From NCBI GenBank assembly GCA_026702635.1, contig JAPPBZ010000060.1, forward strand, positions 1-11,865: a stretch of DNA of 11,865 bases, written 5' to 3'. Shown piece after piece: positions 1 to 7,567 of the stretch. This DNA comes from Bacteroidota bacterium (GTDB taxonomy: Bacteria > Bacteroidota > Rhodothermia > Rhodothermales > Bin80). Made by a program: the position numbers and the translations under genes. The notes under the pieces are model-generated. The model was not told where the DNA came from. It saw only the letters and a list, made by a program, of their open reading frames with translations, and did not search any database. The first letter of the stretch is position 1. Each line of letters opens with the position of its first letter.

Positions 1-30
1 ATATTCGCTGCGCCCATGGTTGCTGCAAGA

Positions 31-447
31 TCAATGTAACACGCCAGAAGATCCCGAAGCGTTTGGATGATCTGGATTGCCTTCAACTTTGACCGGTCTA
101 CCATCGTAGCTTTTTGCCAGAAGTGGGCGGGCGGTTCCACGAAAATTCATCGCAGTCGCATAGTGCAGCGGAACGCCAGGAATCAGTTCTTCCGGACGGT
201 CCGAAAACGGCATGATGGTTTCTACCGGGCGGCGGCAGGCGGCTAGGCCAGCCATAGCCATGGACGCGCCCAACAGTTGCATAAAGTGGCGGCGATTACT
301 CCCAGTAGGGGCGTTACTCGCTCCAGGGATAAATTCCTCAGAAACCTGTTCCAATAGGCCGGGATCTTGATCAAGGTGTGGGCGGCTGCGCCACAACTTT
401 TGCTCGGAGCTCGCAGGAGTGTCGCCAATAACTGGAAGAGATATCAT
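31..447 (-). CDS. actB: ActB of alternative complex III, N-terminal fragment (Tat-variant molybdopterin oxidoreductase family), interrupted
   Basis: ActB is the large iron-sulphur subunit of alternative complex III, which passes electrons from quinol to a cytochrome c or directly to an oxidase. Only 138 residues are open here, against roughly 1000 in the family. Seen: a twin-arginine signal (S50-N-R-R-H-F-M) followed by a hydrophobic stretch and a lipobox ending at Cys71 (GLAAC). After it comes the family region with Y-D-G-R-P-V-K-V-E-G-N-P near residues 114-125. An in-frame TGA follows at 31-33, where homologues continue into the molybdopterin-like fold. The start lies 13 bp after the actA stop, with a GGAAA stretch between them. 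The loss of similarity is confined to the last ~50 bases of the window. It could be a true frameshift or disruption, or an error at a contig end. Family assignment is confident; the broken state is not. Confidence 0.8.
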   Translation of the reverse strand: MISLPVIGDTPASSEQKLWRSRPHLDQDPGLLEQVSEEFIPGASNAPTGSNRRHFMQLLGASMAMAGLAACRRPVETIMPFSDRPEELIPGVPLHYATAMNFRGTARPLLAKSYDGRPVKVEGNPDHPNASGSSGVLH

Positions 448-460
448 AACACGTTTCCGA

Positions 461-1108
461 CTAATAATGGCAGGCGCTGCAATTCGTTGGTGGGCGAATA
501 CCTTCTTGTTTGATTCGGTTCAAATTATCTTCCAAGAATCCGGCACTGTGTACGTAGCCCATCGTAGTGATTTCTTCATTTGGTCGGAGGTACTTCTCCG
601 GTTCCCGGTGACATTCAAGGCACCACCCCATCGAGAGCGGCTCCTCAAGACGTACCACATCCATCTGATCAATTCTGCCATGACAGGTCTCACAGCCGAC
701 CCCGTTGTTTACATGCGCCGCGTGGCTGAACTGGGCATAATCTGGTAGTTGATGGACCTTGACCCATGGGATTGATGAATTGTCTGCCCAACTGGCTCGC
801 ACTGGTGCGAGGTCTGTGCTTTGTGGAAGAACAATTTCGTGACAATTCATGCAGGTTTCCGTTGCCGGCACGTTTGAGACATCGGCAACTTCCACAAAGT
901 TGTGACAATACCGACAATCAAGCCCCAACTGATCTACATGGACACGATGGCTGTAGGGTACAGGTTGCTCAGGTGCGTAGCCGACATCCGTGTACTCGGG
1001 TGAGAAATAATACCACACCAAAAATACCACAACGATACCGCTTCCAAGCATTGCACCCAGAGACAGGTGCGGGAGCGTATTGGATTTCCTCGGAAAAATT
1101 TGGGGCAT
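461..1108 (-). CDS. actA: ActA, pentaheme c-type cytochrome subunit of alternative complex III
   Basis: ActA carries electrons within alternative complex III on the outer face of the cytoplasmic membrane. The 215-residue protein has an N-terminal membrane helix at about residues 17-35 and five CxxCH heme c sites: CRYCH (65-69), CMNCH (86-90), CETCH (139-143), CLECH (163-167) and CSACH (210-214, one residue before the end). Five hemes in a protein of this size with a single N-terminal anchor is the ActA pattern, and the actB start directly downstream supports it. The extra histidines between motifs (for example H54, H57, H119, H129, H132) are candidates for distal heme ligands. It is the first gene of its operon in this window, so its promoter should lie in the 410-bp gap upstream (1109-1518). 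The ATG start is the natural one because little hydrophilic sequence precedes the helix. Confidence 0.92.
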   Translation of the reverse strand: MPQIFPRKSNTLPHLSLGAMLGSGIVVVFLVWYYFSPEYTDVGYAPEQPVPYSHRVHVDQLGLDCRYCHNFVEVADVSNVPATETCMNCHEIVLPQSTDLAPVRASWADNSSIPWVKVHQLPDYAQFSHAAHVNNGVGCETCHGRIDQMDVVRLEEPLSMGWCLECHREPEKYLRPNEEITTMGYVHSAGFLEDNLNRIKQEGIRPPTNCSACHY

Positions 1109-1518
1109 TGAAGGGTAAAGCGTTCCAGCCGCAGCGAATTTACGACATTATTCTAAACTTTAGGCCGTATTCTTGGATTCCATTTAGTAATTCAACAAAT
1201 CTTCACAATAACAGCACTGCTTTTCACTATAGATGCCCTACATCTGGCCCTACTTTAAGTAAGTCGACACCCCGGCCGCTGCACTCTTTCATGAATAAGA
1301 GCTAATTGGCTCTTCCCAAAGGAATTTGTATTGTCTCGAAGCTAGTCCCAACAGCTCAACTCTTAGAAATCACGAAATAATCCGAGGTATGCCATCAGAT
1401 CCGGTATGATGGCCAACGAAGTTAGAACTTCCGTACGAGTAGCTCGTAGGCGGCCGATCTCGGAAAAAAATCTGAGAAATGTAGGAGAGCAGTTAACCAC
1501 AAACAAACGGACCAAACT
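1109..1518. other. Non-coding gap between divergent actA and the OsmC-family gene
   Basis: This 410-bp stretch separates two genes reading away from each other, so it should hold both promoters. I cannot name a convincing -35/-10 pair on either strand. It contains an 11-bp palindrome CTAAACTTTAG (1153-1163), a hairpin AAGAGC/GCTCTT with a six-base loop (1297-1314), and a perfect dyad at 1434-1448 (listed separately). An open frame on the plus strand runs into this gap from inside actA, but it looks like an antisense shadow. No tRNA or other structured RNA was recognised. Confidence 0.6.
1434..1448. promoter_or_regulatory. Perfect 6-bp dyad upstream of the OsmC-family gene, possible operator
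   Basis: TACGAG-TAG-CTCGTA is a perfect inverted repeat with a three-base centre, 70 bp upstream of the ATG at 1519. Position and symmetry would suit a dimeric repressor site for a stress gene. Nothing in the window identifies the regulator, so the role is inference. Confidence 0.25.
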
Positions 1519-1950
1519 ATGAGCAATTTGCAATTTTCTTATGCAGGTGAAAGTGAAAGCAGTACGAAATTTGTGGGCGAATCAAGGCAATTTCAGATTA
1601 CAGTTGATGAGCCGCCTGTTCTGGGAGGTAAGGATGAGGCGGCAAATCCGGTTGAATATACGTTGGCATCCTTGGCAGGCTGTTTGAATGTTGTGGCCCA
1701 TCTGATAGCAAAGGAGTTTGATATCACGATTAGATCTCTCAAGATTGGTGTTGAGGGCGATCTGAATCCTGCCAAGTTACTCAATGGGGACTCAGCGGAG
1801 AGAGCAGGATTTACGGACATCAGGGTAAAACTTGATGTAGACTCTGATGCTGACCAGGAACTTCTGGATCAATGGTTGTCAGTTGTACGAGATCGGTGTC
1901 CTGTGACGGATAATCTGGCCAACCAGACCAAGGTTGAGATCGTCGTTTGA
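1519..1950 (+). CDS. OsmC/Ohr-family protein (predicted thiol-dependent peroxidase)
   Basis: A 143-residue protein with no signal peptide, so predicted cytoplasmic. OsmC and Ohr proteins reduce organic hydroperoxides with a pair of cysteines. Both are visible: Cys55 in the helix motif N-P-V-E-Y-T-L-A-S-L-A-G-C (residues 43-55) and Cys127 in R-C-P-V-T-D-N-L (126-133). Length and the spacing between the cysteines fit the family. The sequence is more like the generic OsmC-like (YhfA-type) branch than classical Ohr, because the N-terminal part lacks features I associate with Ohr; this subfamily call is tentative. The gene stands alone: its upstream neighbour is divergent and its downstream neighbour convergent. 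A GGAGAG stretch lies ~35 bases upstream, too far to act as a ribosome site, so translation probably starts without a Shine-Dalgarno sequence. The ATG at 1519 is the only sensible start. Confidence 0.88.
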   Translation: MSNLQFSYAGESESSTKFVGESRQFQITVDEPPVLGGKDEAANPVEYTLASLAGCLNVVAHLIAKEFDITIRSLKIGVEGDLNPAKLLNGDSAERAGFTDIRVKLDVDSDADQELLDQWLSVVRDRCPVTDNLANQTKVEIVV

Positions 1951-2066
1951 AGTGTGGTAGAATTGGTAACTGGTGGAGTTCGCTGCAACAGCGGCTGTGC
2001 TTTGCTGAGAGGGGGGACCGTCTGGCGATAATTCGTTCAAAAAGGGACTTCGGTGTGGGTCTTGTA

Positions 2067-3449
2067 TTATCCGGGGAGAAGGCTATCATCTTTCAGTCGA
2101 TTGGTCATTCGGACAAATCGATGAGTAAACATGATGGAAGCAGCCAACAATCCAATCACAAGGCCCCACCAGAATCCCTCTGGCCCCATCCCGAGACCGA
2201 ATCCTAGTCCAAGGCCGGTTGGCATGCCAATCAGCCAGTAGGCGATGAATCCCAGCATCATTGGGATACGTGTATCCTTCAGGCCTCTTAGTGCTCCCAG
2301 TGCAGTGGCTTGCAACCCATCGAAGAGCTGAAAAAGCGCTGCAATACCGAGTAAGCTGACCACTTGTAAGATAGTTGCAATATTGGTCGGATCATTCGTG
2401 TCCAGGTAGATGCTGACGATGAAATTCGGAGCAAGCAAAAACAGGAGTGCTGTGCAAGACATAAAGATGAGGGACAAAGCCATGCCTGCGTATCCTGAAA
2501 TTGCTGCGGCAGAAAAATCCTTGGCCCCAATATTTTGGCCTACCCGCACAGAGGTCGCAAGCCCAATCCCCAGAGGCACCATATAGGCGATCGCAGCGCA
2601 TTGAATCGCAATCTGATGGGCGGCAATCGGGACCGCGCCATAGGTGCCAATCAAAAAGGCAGTTGCGCTGAAAAGGGTCACTTCAAGTCCAATAGATCCT
2701 CCGATCGGGAACCCGACGCGCAGAAGTTCGCGAAAATAGCCGAAGTCGGGAGTTCGGAGCTTCCGCAGTACTCCGTAAGAGCGATAGGGCTGCTGGAAGG
2801 CAACATACAGGGCAATACAAATGAACATAAACCAGTGGACAATACAGGTTGCCCATCCAGTCCCAGTGAGTCCAAGACGGGGGAGGCCGAAATTGCCGAA
2901 CATTAACCCGTAGTTCGCTCCGATATTCAGCAGGATACCGATCACAATGATAATCGTGATTGGCAGCGGGCGGGCAATTGCTTCTACAAAATTGCGCAGT
3001 GCATTGAACCACATAAAAGGGAGGAACCCCCACATTGCGGCTTGCAGATACCCTTCGGCATAGGCCATTGTGGTTGTATCCTGCTGCATGAGGTTCCACG
3101 GCAATTTTGCATTCCACATGATCAGTAATACGGGAAGGGACAGGAGCGTGGCCAGCCAGAGTGCCTGTCGTGTAGTACGTCCAATGGGATCGTGCTCTCC
3201 AGCACCGTACGCCTGTGAAACCATTGGCCCCACGGCCAACAGGATTCCTATCACGATCAGAGCAAACAGGAAATAGGTGGCGTTGCCGAGAGCTACACCA
3301 GCGAGTTCCGGTGATCCCAGGCGGCCTACCATCATCACGTCAACAAATCCGTTACTGATCTGTCCTAGCTGGGTCGCGACGATCGGGATCGAAAGAAGTG
3401 AGACCCGGCGGGACTCATTCCAGATGTTATGGCTTTGGTGACTGCTCAC
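2067..3449 (-). CDS. MATE-family efflux transporter (NorM-like)
   Basis: MATE proteins export cationic drugs or metabolites across the inner membrane in exchange for Na+ or H+. The 460-residue product has the usual length and about twelve hydrophobic segments. Family landmarks in order: T-Q-L-G-Q-I-S-N-G-F-V-D-V-M-M-V-G in the first helix, G-P-M-V-S-Q-A-Y-G-A-G before residue 90, L-G-L-T-G-T-G-W-A-T near the end of the N-terminal half, and V-P-L-G-I-G-L-A-T-S-V-R-V-G-Q-N-I-G-A opening the matching part of the C-terminal half. The start is GTG; an in-frame TGA lies about 36 bases upstream with no ATG between, so GTG is the best choice. The gene is convergent with the OsmC-family gene (116 bp between stops, no clear terminator). 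It is divergent from the LVIVD-propeller gene. The substrate cannot be told from sequence. Confidence 0.93.
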   Translation of the reverse strand: MSSHQSHNIWNESRRVSLLSIPIVATQLGQISNGFVDVMMVGRLGSPELAGVALGNATYFLFALIVIGILLAVGPMVSQAYGAGEHDPIGRTTRQALWLATLLSLPVLLIMWNAKLPWNLMQQDTTTMAYAEGYLQAAMWGFLPFMWFNALRNFVEAIARPLPITIIIVIGILLNIGANYGLMFGNFGLPRLGLTGTGWATCIVHWFMFICIALYVAFQQPYRSYGVLRKLRTPDFGYFRELLRVGFPIGGSIGLEVTLFSATAFLIGTYGAVPIAAHQIAIQCAAIAYMVPLGIGLATSVRVGQNIGAKDFSAAAISGYAGMALSLIFMSCTALLFLLAPNFIVSIYLDTNDPTNIATILQVVSLLGIAALFQLFDGLQATALGALRGLKDTRIPMMLGFIAYWLIGMPTGLGLGFGLGMGPEGFWWGLVIGLLAASIMFTHRFVRMTNRLKDDSLLPG

Positions 3450-3528
3450 GGGGTTTAAAATTTTATTCGCTGTGGATCATGCGTCCGTCAGTAGAAGTTT
3501 ATAGGGCAGCGTAACTGACCACCAGCCA
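3450..3528. promoter_or_regulatory. Short divergent intergenic region between MATE and propeller genes
   Basis: These 79 bp must serve both divergent genes. The only obvious element is the 10-bp palindrome TAAAATTTTA at 3456-3465. On the minus strand it places a TAAAAT box ten bases before the GTG of the MATE gene, close enough for a nearly leaderless transcript. No good -35 box is visible, so this is a weak call. Confidence 0.25.
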
Positions 3529-5415
3529 ATGCAGCTATTACTCATCGGATTACTCGTACAGGTAAGTTTTCAGTCGCCTCTTCCCGATCGCGTTGAAATT
3601 TCGCCGGGATCAGCCGCTCTAAAGGTAGGTGAGACTGCGAATTTTTCGGCAAAAGCATATGATGCAGATGACGAAGCGATCACGGGATTGGAGGCTAGGT
3701 GGCACATTGCCGAGTCAGGAATTGCGACGATTGATGAGAGCGGAGTAGTTCGAGCTTTGGCCCCCGGCAGTGCGGTTGTCGTTGCGATCATGGGAGGAAA
3801 GCCAGGATATGCAGAGATTACCGTTGAGAGGGGCGGCAGTACACAACTTGTTGCCGGTGTGCCGGTCTCTCCAATACTCTCGGGGACTAGTGTGCCCATT
3901 GAAGTTGGGTTAAATGGCTCAATTCCAGAGGGCCGTATTCGATTTCTCAGTAGTAATGTTACAGTTGCAACGGTGGACCGGGACGGTCGTATTCATGCGA
4001 AGAGTCCAGGTTCATTCATGCTGACGATTCGGACGGCTGGCGCAACGGCTTCTATGGGCCTAGAGGTTGTACCGAATCCCGTGGTCTCCTATCAGATTGC
4101 ACAAAATCGATATATCGTGAGACAGGGAGATGTTGTACGTTTTCGTGTCCAGGCAGTTGATGGGGATGGGGAGGAGGTGAAAGGGGTTTATCCATTGTGG
4201 GAGGCATCGGGTGGTGGAGCATTCATGGAAAGTGAAGGGGCAGAAGGAATCTTTGTGGCGGAGGAGGCAATTGATTATACGATCACTGCAAATATTGGAG
4301 AAAACATTCAGCGGTCCCTCATTTTAGCCGTTGAACCTCGAGTCCACAAAGAGACGCTGGTGGTTACCGGTCGTGGTCCGATTGCACATCATAACTCAGG
4401 AGACACATGGGTGTTTGAAGGCGTGGATGGTCGCGATTATGCGTATATCGGCACCTTTATGCACGACTGGATGAAGGTTTTTGATGTAACCAATCCACAA
4501 CGTCCCGTCTTGACCGATTCAATCCAGGTGGATGCTCGTCGGATCAATGATGTAAAGATTCACGAGAGTAATCGACTTGCAGTAATTACGCGTGAAGGTG
4601 CCTCTAATCGTCGCAATGGGATTGTAATTCTGGATCTGTCGAATCCAGCACATCCCGAAATTCTTTCAGAGTACACAGCAACCGTCACCGGCGGTGTCCA
4701 TAATGTGTGGATTGAGGAAGATCTTGTGTATGCGTGCCACAACGGGACGAGTGCACTCCATATCATTGACATTTCTGATCCGGTTCATCCGAAGGAAGTC
4801 GGTCGCTGGGAGCTGGATAGGGAAGAAAAGACGCTGCATGATGTTATTGTCCAAGGTGGGTATGCATACCTTTCGTACTGGGATGATGGCGTCGTCACAT
4901 TGGATGTGGGGGCAGGAACCCACGGTGGAACTCCAACGGCTCCAGTAATGGTTAGTCGGCTTTCCTATCCAGAAGGTAATACCCATGTCGCATGGAGGCA
5001 CGGCCAATATCTATTTGTTGGAGATGAGATCTTTCCAGACGACTGGGATGCGAGCAAGCCAATAGATGCCAGAGGTTACATTCATATTCTGGATGTGTCA
5101 GATCTTGAAGCTCCCGTGGAGGTTGCCCGGTATGAAGTACCGAATGCAGGCACCCACAACGTGTGGGTAGAAGAGGATCGCCTATATGTGGGCTATTATC
5201 AGGGAGGACTGCGCGTGGTTGATATTAGTGGAGAGTTGAGGGGAAACCTTTACAGGCAGGGCCGGGAAATAGCGCATGTTATGACCACGGATAAACAGTC
5301 TATGGTACCGGGGTGGCCTATGACCTGGGGAGCTCAGATCTTCAAGGGATATATCTATACGTCCGATTTGAATAGTGGGCTCTGGATCGCCAGGATGGAG
5401 ACAATCAGGCCGTAG
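3529..5415 (+). CDS. Secreted Ig-like plus LVIVD-repeat beta-propeller protein
   Basis: A 628-residue exported protein with no recognisable catalytic domain. Residues 1-16 form a short signal peptide (hydrophobic core L-L-L-I-G-L-L-V). Three Ig-like modules follow, at about 20-100, 105-181 and 184-270. The first two resemble bacterial BIG2 domains (V-G-E-T-A-N-F-S, then a G-x-V-x-A-x-x-P-G-S pattern). From about residue 285 to the end there are repeated beta-propeller blades of LVIVD type, each ending in a D-V/D-I/D-L strand and a following S/N-x-P: 315-328, 364-379, 410-424, 454-463, 518-532 and 561-574. A final, looser blade (about 600-624) makes seven. Five blades carry a histidine at the equivalent inner strand. 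There is no lipobox, no sorting domain and no membrane anchor, so it is probably periplasmic or released. Function unknown; binding or scaffolding is the usual guess for such proteins. The adjacent phosphatase runs the same way, 289 bp downstream. Confidence 0.85.
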   Translation: MQLLLIGLLVQVSFQSPLPDRVEISPGSAALKVGETANFSAKAYDADDEAITGLEARWHIAESGIATIDESGVVRALAPGSAVVVAIMGGKPGYAEITVERGGSTQLVAGVPVSPILSGTSVPIEVGLNGSIPEGRIRFLSSNVTVATVDRDGRIHAKSPGSFMLTIRTAGATASMGLEVVPNPVVSYQIAQNRYIVRQGDVVRFRVQAVDGDGEEVKGVYPLWEASGGGAFMESEGAEGIFVAEEAIDYTITANIGENIQRSLILAVEPRVHKETLVVTGRGPIAHHNSGDTWVFEGVDGRDYAYIGTFMHDWMKVFDVTNPQRPVLTDSIQVDARRINDVKIHESNRLAVITREGASNRRNGIVILDLSNPAHPEILSEYTATVTGGVHNVWIEEDLVYACHNGTSALHIIDISDPVHPKEVGRWELDREEKTLHDVIVQGGYAYLSYWDDGVVTLDVGAGTHGGTPTAPVMVSRLSYPEGNTHVAWRHGQYLFVGDEIFPDDWDASKPIDARGYIHILDVSDLEAPVEVARYEVPNAGTHNVWVEEDRLYVGYYQGGLRVVDISGELRGNLYRQGREIAHVMTTDKQSMVPGWPMTWGAQIFKGYIYTSDLNSGLWIARMETIRP

Positions 5416-5704
5416 TCGCAGGAGTTACGGGACGCATCGATACGCCGAAAGCGGCACGGCAGGTGCTGGTCCCCAAGAAGCAGCCAGGAAAGCTTTGGCT
5501 GTCAGGGATTCCGTGTCTTGAGTAATGAGGTGGGACATGTATGCTCAAGTGAGGCGAGTTAGTTAGCCGAAATAGGTACTTAAAACTTGTGCAGAAACTT
5601 GGTACACAATGTTCTTTCGGGCGTTAAACCCTGTGCATGTTAGATCGAAAATTGCATGTGCTTTTTCAATGTCAAAGGATTTCGTCACCATAGAGCGTAT
5701 ATCA
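5416..5704. other. Gap between propeller and phosphatase genes, with a hairpin
   Basis: These 289 bp hold a hairpin CAGCCA/TGGCTG (5481-5501, nine-base loop containing AAGCTT), which could end transcription of the propeller gene. It lacks a following T-run, so it is not a classical terminator. An open plus-strand frame overlaps the propeller stop and continues to TAA at 5523-5525 (see findings). No promoter could be assigned to the phosphatase gene. Confidence 0.4.
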
Positions 5705-7066
5705 ATGCCATCTCCCAATAATCAGAATCCAGTTGCTTCCCGTCGTCAGTTTCTCCAGACCTCTGGTGCATTTGCACTCGGCTTTGTTGGACTACATTCG
5801 TTGGTTGGATGCCGTGGTTTCTCCACGCAAGCGAAGGAAAAATTCGGTCCTCTCGTAGCTGATCCAGAAGGGATTATGGATCTGCCTGAAAAATTCAGTT
5901 ACAAGATTGTTTCCCGCATAGGGGATCTGATGGATGATGGGTTTTATGTGCCGGGCGCCGCGGATGGCATGGCCACGTTTGCCGGCCCTGCCGGAGAAAC
6001 CATTGTGATTCGGAATCATGAAGTTAATCCAGATGCAGGTCCGGATATGGGTCCATTCGGAGCGGATAATATGCTGCTGGATCGTATTGACTCAGATCTC
6101 CTGTATGATGCGGGCACAGAAGGAAGTCCAGCGCTTGGCGGGACGACGACCTTTGTATATGATACGGCAACGCAGCAGTTGGTATCTCAGTACTTAAGCC
6201 TTGCTGGTACATTGCGCAATTGCGCGGGTGGCCCAACACCTTGGAATACCTGGATCACATGTGAGGAGATCACTACCTTGGCAGGAGATGGATTAGCTAA
6301 AGATCATGGCTATGTCTTTCAGGTTCCCGCAAGCGTAACACCGCAGATTGCATCTCCAACACCGATTCGGGCGATGGGGCGATTTAATCATGAGGCAGTG
6401 GCTGTTGACCCGGTGACCAACATAATCTATCAGACAGAGGATATGCATGACAGTCTGATTTACCGTTTCATTCCGCAGGATCCCACAAATCTGGAAGCCG
6501 GAGGTCAATTGCAGGCGCTTCAAGTCATAGGCAGGCCCAGCCTTGACACGCGTAATTGGGAGGAACAGACCGTAACGGTCGGGTCACAGATGGAGGTTAA
6601 TTGGATAGATCTGGACGATATTGAAGCTCCGTTGGATGACCTGCGTCTTCGAGGATTTGATCAGGGCGCAGCTAGGTTTGCACGCGGTGAGGGGATGTGG
6701 TACGGGAATAATGCCGTTTACTTCGCTTGCACCAATGGGGGGAGTGCCCAGTGTGGTCAGATCTGGCGACTAATTCCCTCAGAGAATCGGCTCGAGTTAT
6801 TTATTGAACCCAATGATCCCGGTTTGATTGAGAATGCAGACAATCTGACAGTCACCCCTTGGGGAGACCTGATCGTATGTGAGGACGGATCCGATGAACA
6901 ATTCCTTGTTGGAGTCACACCGGAGGGAGAGATCTACAAGTTTGCTCGCAATGCGGTGAGTGACTCTGAGCTGGCAGGTGCAACCTTCTCACCGGATGGG
7001 ACTACCCTGTTTGTCAATATTCAGTGGGATGGTTTGACATTGGCCATTACCGGCCCGTGGACTTGA
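5705..7066 (+). CDS. PhoX-family (DUF839) alkaline phosphatase, Tat-exported, probable lipoprotein
   Basis: PhoX enzymes release phosphate from organic phosphomonoesters outside the cytoplasm, using an Fe3+/Ca2+ centre, and are exported folded by Tat. From the ATG at 5705 the protein has 453 residues. Its Tat signal reads S-R-R-Q-F-L-Q about twelve residues in. A hydrophobic stretch then ends in L-V-G-C, a good lipobox. Family landmarks, in the same numbering: N-H-E (104-106), N-C-A-G-G (172-176, the cysteine that bridges metals in PhoX), T-W-I-T-C-E-E (182-188), G-R-F-N-H-E (225-230), E-G-M-W-Y (329-333) and C-E-D-G (392-395). A frame upstream allows an ATG at 5609 or 5669, but those would put 12-32 extra residues before the Tat motif, so 5705 is preferred. 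It is convergent with the lipoprotein gene at 7503-7075, 8 bp apart. PhoX assignment is firm; actual substrate is not tested. Confidence 0.88.
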   Translation: MPSPNNQNPVASRRQFLQTSGAFALGFVGLHSLVGCRGFSTQAKEKFGPLVADPEGIMDLPEKFSYKIVSRIGDLMDDGFYVPGAADGMATFAGPAGETIVIRNHEVNPDAGPDMGPFGADNMLLDRIDSDLLYDAGTEGSPALGGTTTFVYDTATQQLVSQYLSLAGTLRNCAGGPTPWNTWITCEEITTLAGDGLAKDHGYVFQVPASVTPQIASPTPIRAMGRFNHEAVAVDPVTNIIYQTEDMHDSLIYRFIPQDPTNLEAGGQLQALQVIGRPSLDTRNWEEQTVTVGSQMEVNWIDLDDIEAPLDDLRLRGFDQGAARFARGEGMWYGNNAVYFACTNGGSAQCGQIWRLIPSENRLELFIEPNDPGLIENADNLTVTPWGDLIVCEDGSDEQFLVGVTPEGEIYKFARNAVSDSELAGATFSPDGTTLFVNIQWDGLTLAITGPWT

Positions 7067-7074
7067 TTGGTCAA

Positions 7075-7503
7075 CTATTGTGCCAAATAGTCTCCAAGCA
7101 AGCCAAAGAAATCTCGATAATATCTCCGCGCAGCACGTGGAGTTAGACTTCTCGAACTGTAGACTCCGCGTACGTCATCTTCCACGTCCTGAAGGTCGAA
7201 GTTGAGCAGCACCCGCGTCCCATTGGGTGCGTTGGATACCAGCGCGGAAACCTTCAGACGTGTGGGACCACCGGACAGGAAACTCAGGAAGGAGCTCTCG
7301 AGCCGAAAATCTGTGTTGATAATTCCTTCATCTTTTTCAGCGTCTATGATTGCAAACCCCTGTTCAGCAAGCATCTGAACAGTCGCATCAAAAACAAAGT
7401 CATAATCCAGATCATAGGTGCGGGAGCGATCCTCCACCGGAAGACTCTGGGTAGTGGCGCAGCCAGCAAGAAAGACGGCAAAGAATAAAAGAGAACGTTT
7501 CAT
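7075..7503 (-). CDS. Small lipoprotein, BamC-like pattern (copy 1 of a tandem pair)
   Basis: A 142-residue exported lipoprotein: signal peptide with lipobox F-L-A-G-C, lipidated cysteine at residue 15, then a soluble domain of ~120 residues. The stretch V-F-D-A-T-V-Q-M-L-A-E-Q-G-F-A-I-I-D followed by E-G-I-I-N-T-D resembles the helix-strand-strand start of BamC/NlpB-type modules, an outer-membrane assembly fold. This is pattern resemblance only, and I do not claim the function. It is paralogous to the next gene (7739-8194): the two match over their whole length, most strongly in F-D-A-T-V-Q-M-L and V-S-N-A-P-N-G-T. Its upstream spacer contains a relic of the PHP gene's 3' end, which shows how it arose. 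Its stop is 8 bp from the stop of the convergent phosphatase gene. Confidence 0.8.
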   Translation of the reverse strand: MKRSLLFFAVFLAGCATTQSLPVEDRSRTYDLDYDFVFDATVQMLAEQGFAIIDAEKDEGIINTDFRLESSFLSFLSGGPTRLKVSALVSNAPNGTRVLLNFDLQDVEDDVRGVYSSRSLTPRAARRYYRDFFGLLGDYLAQ

Positions 7504-7567
7504 GGTATTGTTGATTTTGTTGCTAATCCTAAGTCGCCGTCAACGGCTTGATGGTCACGCTAGTTGA

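Noticed and set aside
31..33. In-frame TGA in actB as a possible selenocysteine codon
   Set aside because: No SECIS-like hairpin is evident, and family similarity is already weak before the codon, so a disruption or end artefact is more likely.
766..1305. Plus-strand open frame of 179 codons
   Set aside because: It is antisense to actA for most of its length, has no recognisable domain, and actA is clearly real from its five heme motifs.
1981..1993. CGCTG/CAGCG dyad between the OsmC and MATE genes as a terminator
   Set aside because: Five base pairs with a three-base loop and no T-run; too weak to call.
2683..3117. Minus-strand open frame of 144 codons inside the MATE gene
   Set aside because: Same-strand shadow in another frame of a clear membrane transporter.
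7074..7091. Hairpin ACTATT/AATAGT between convergent stops as a bidirectional terminator
   Set aside because: The stem is only six AT-rich pairs, overlaps the lipoprotein coding end and has no T-run on either side.
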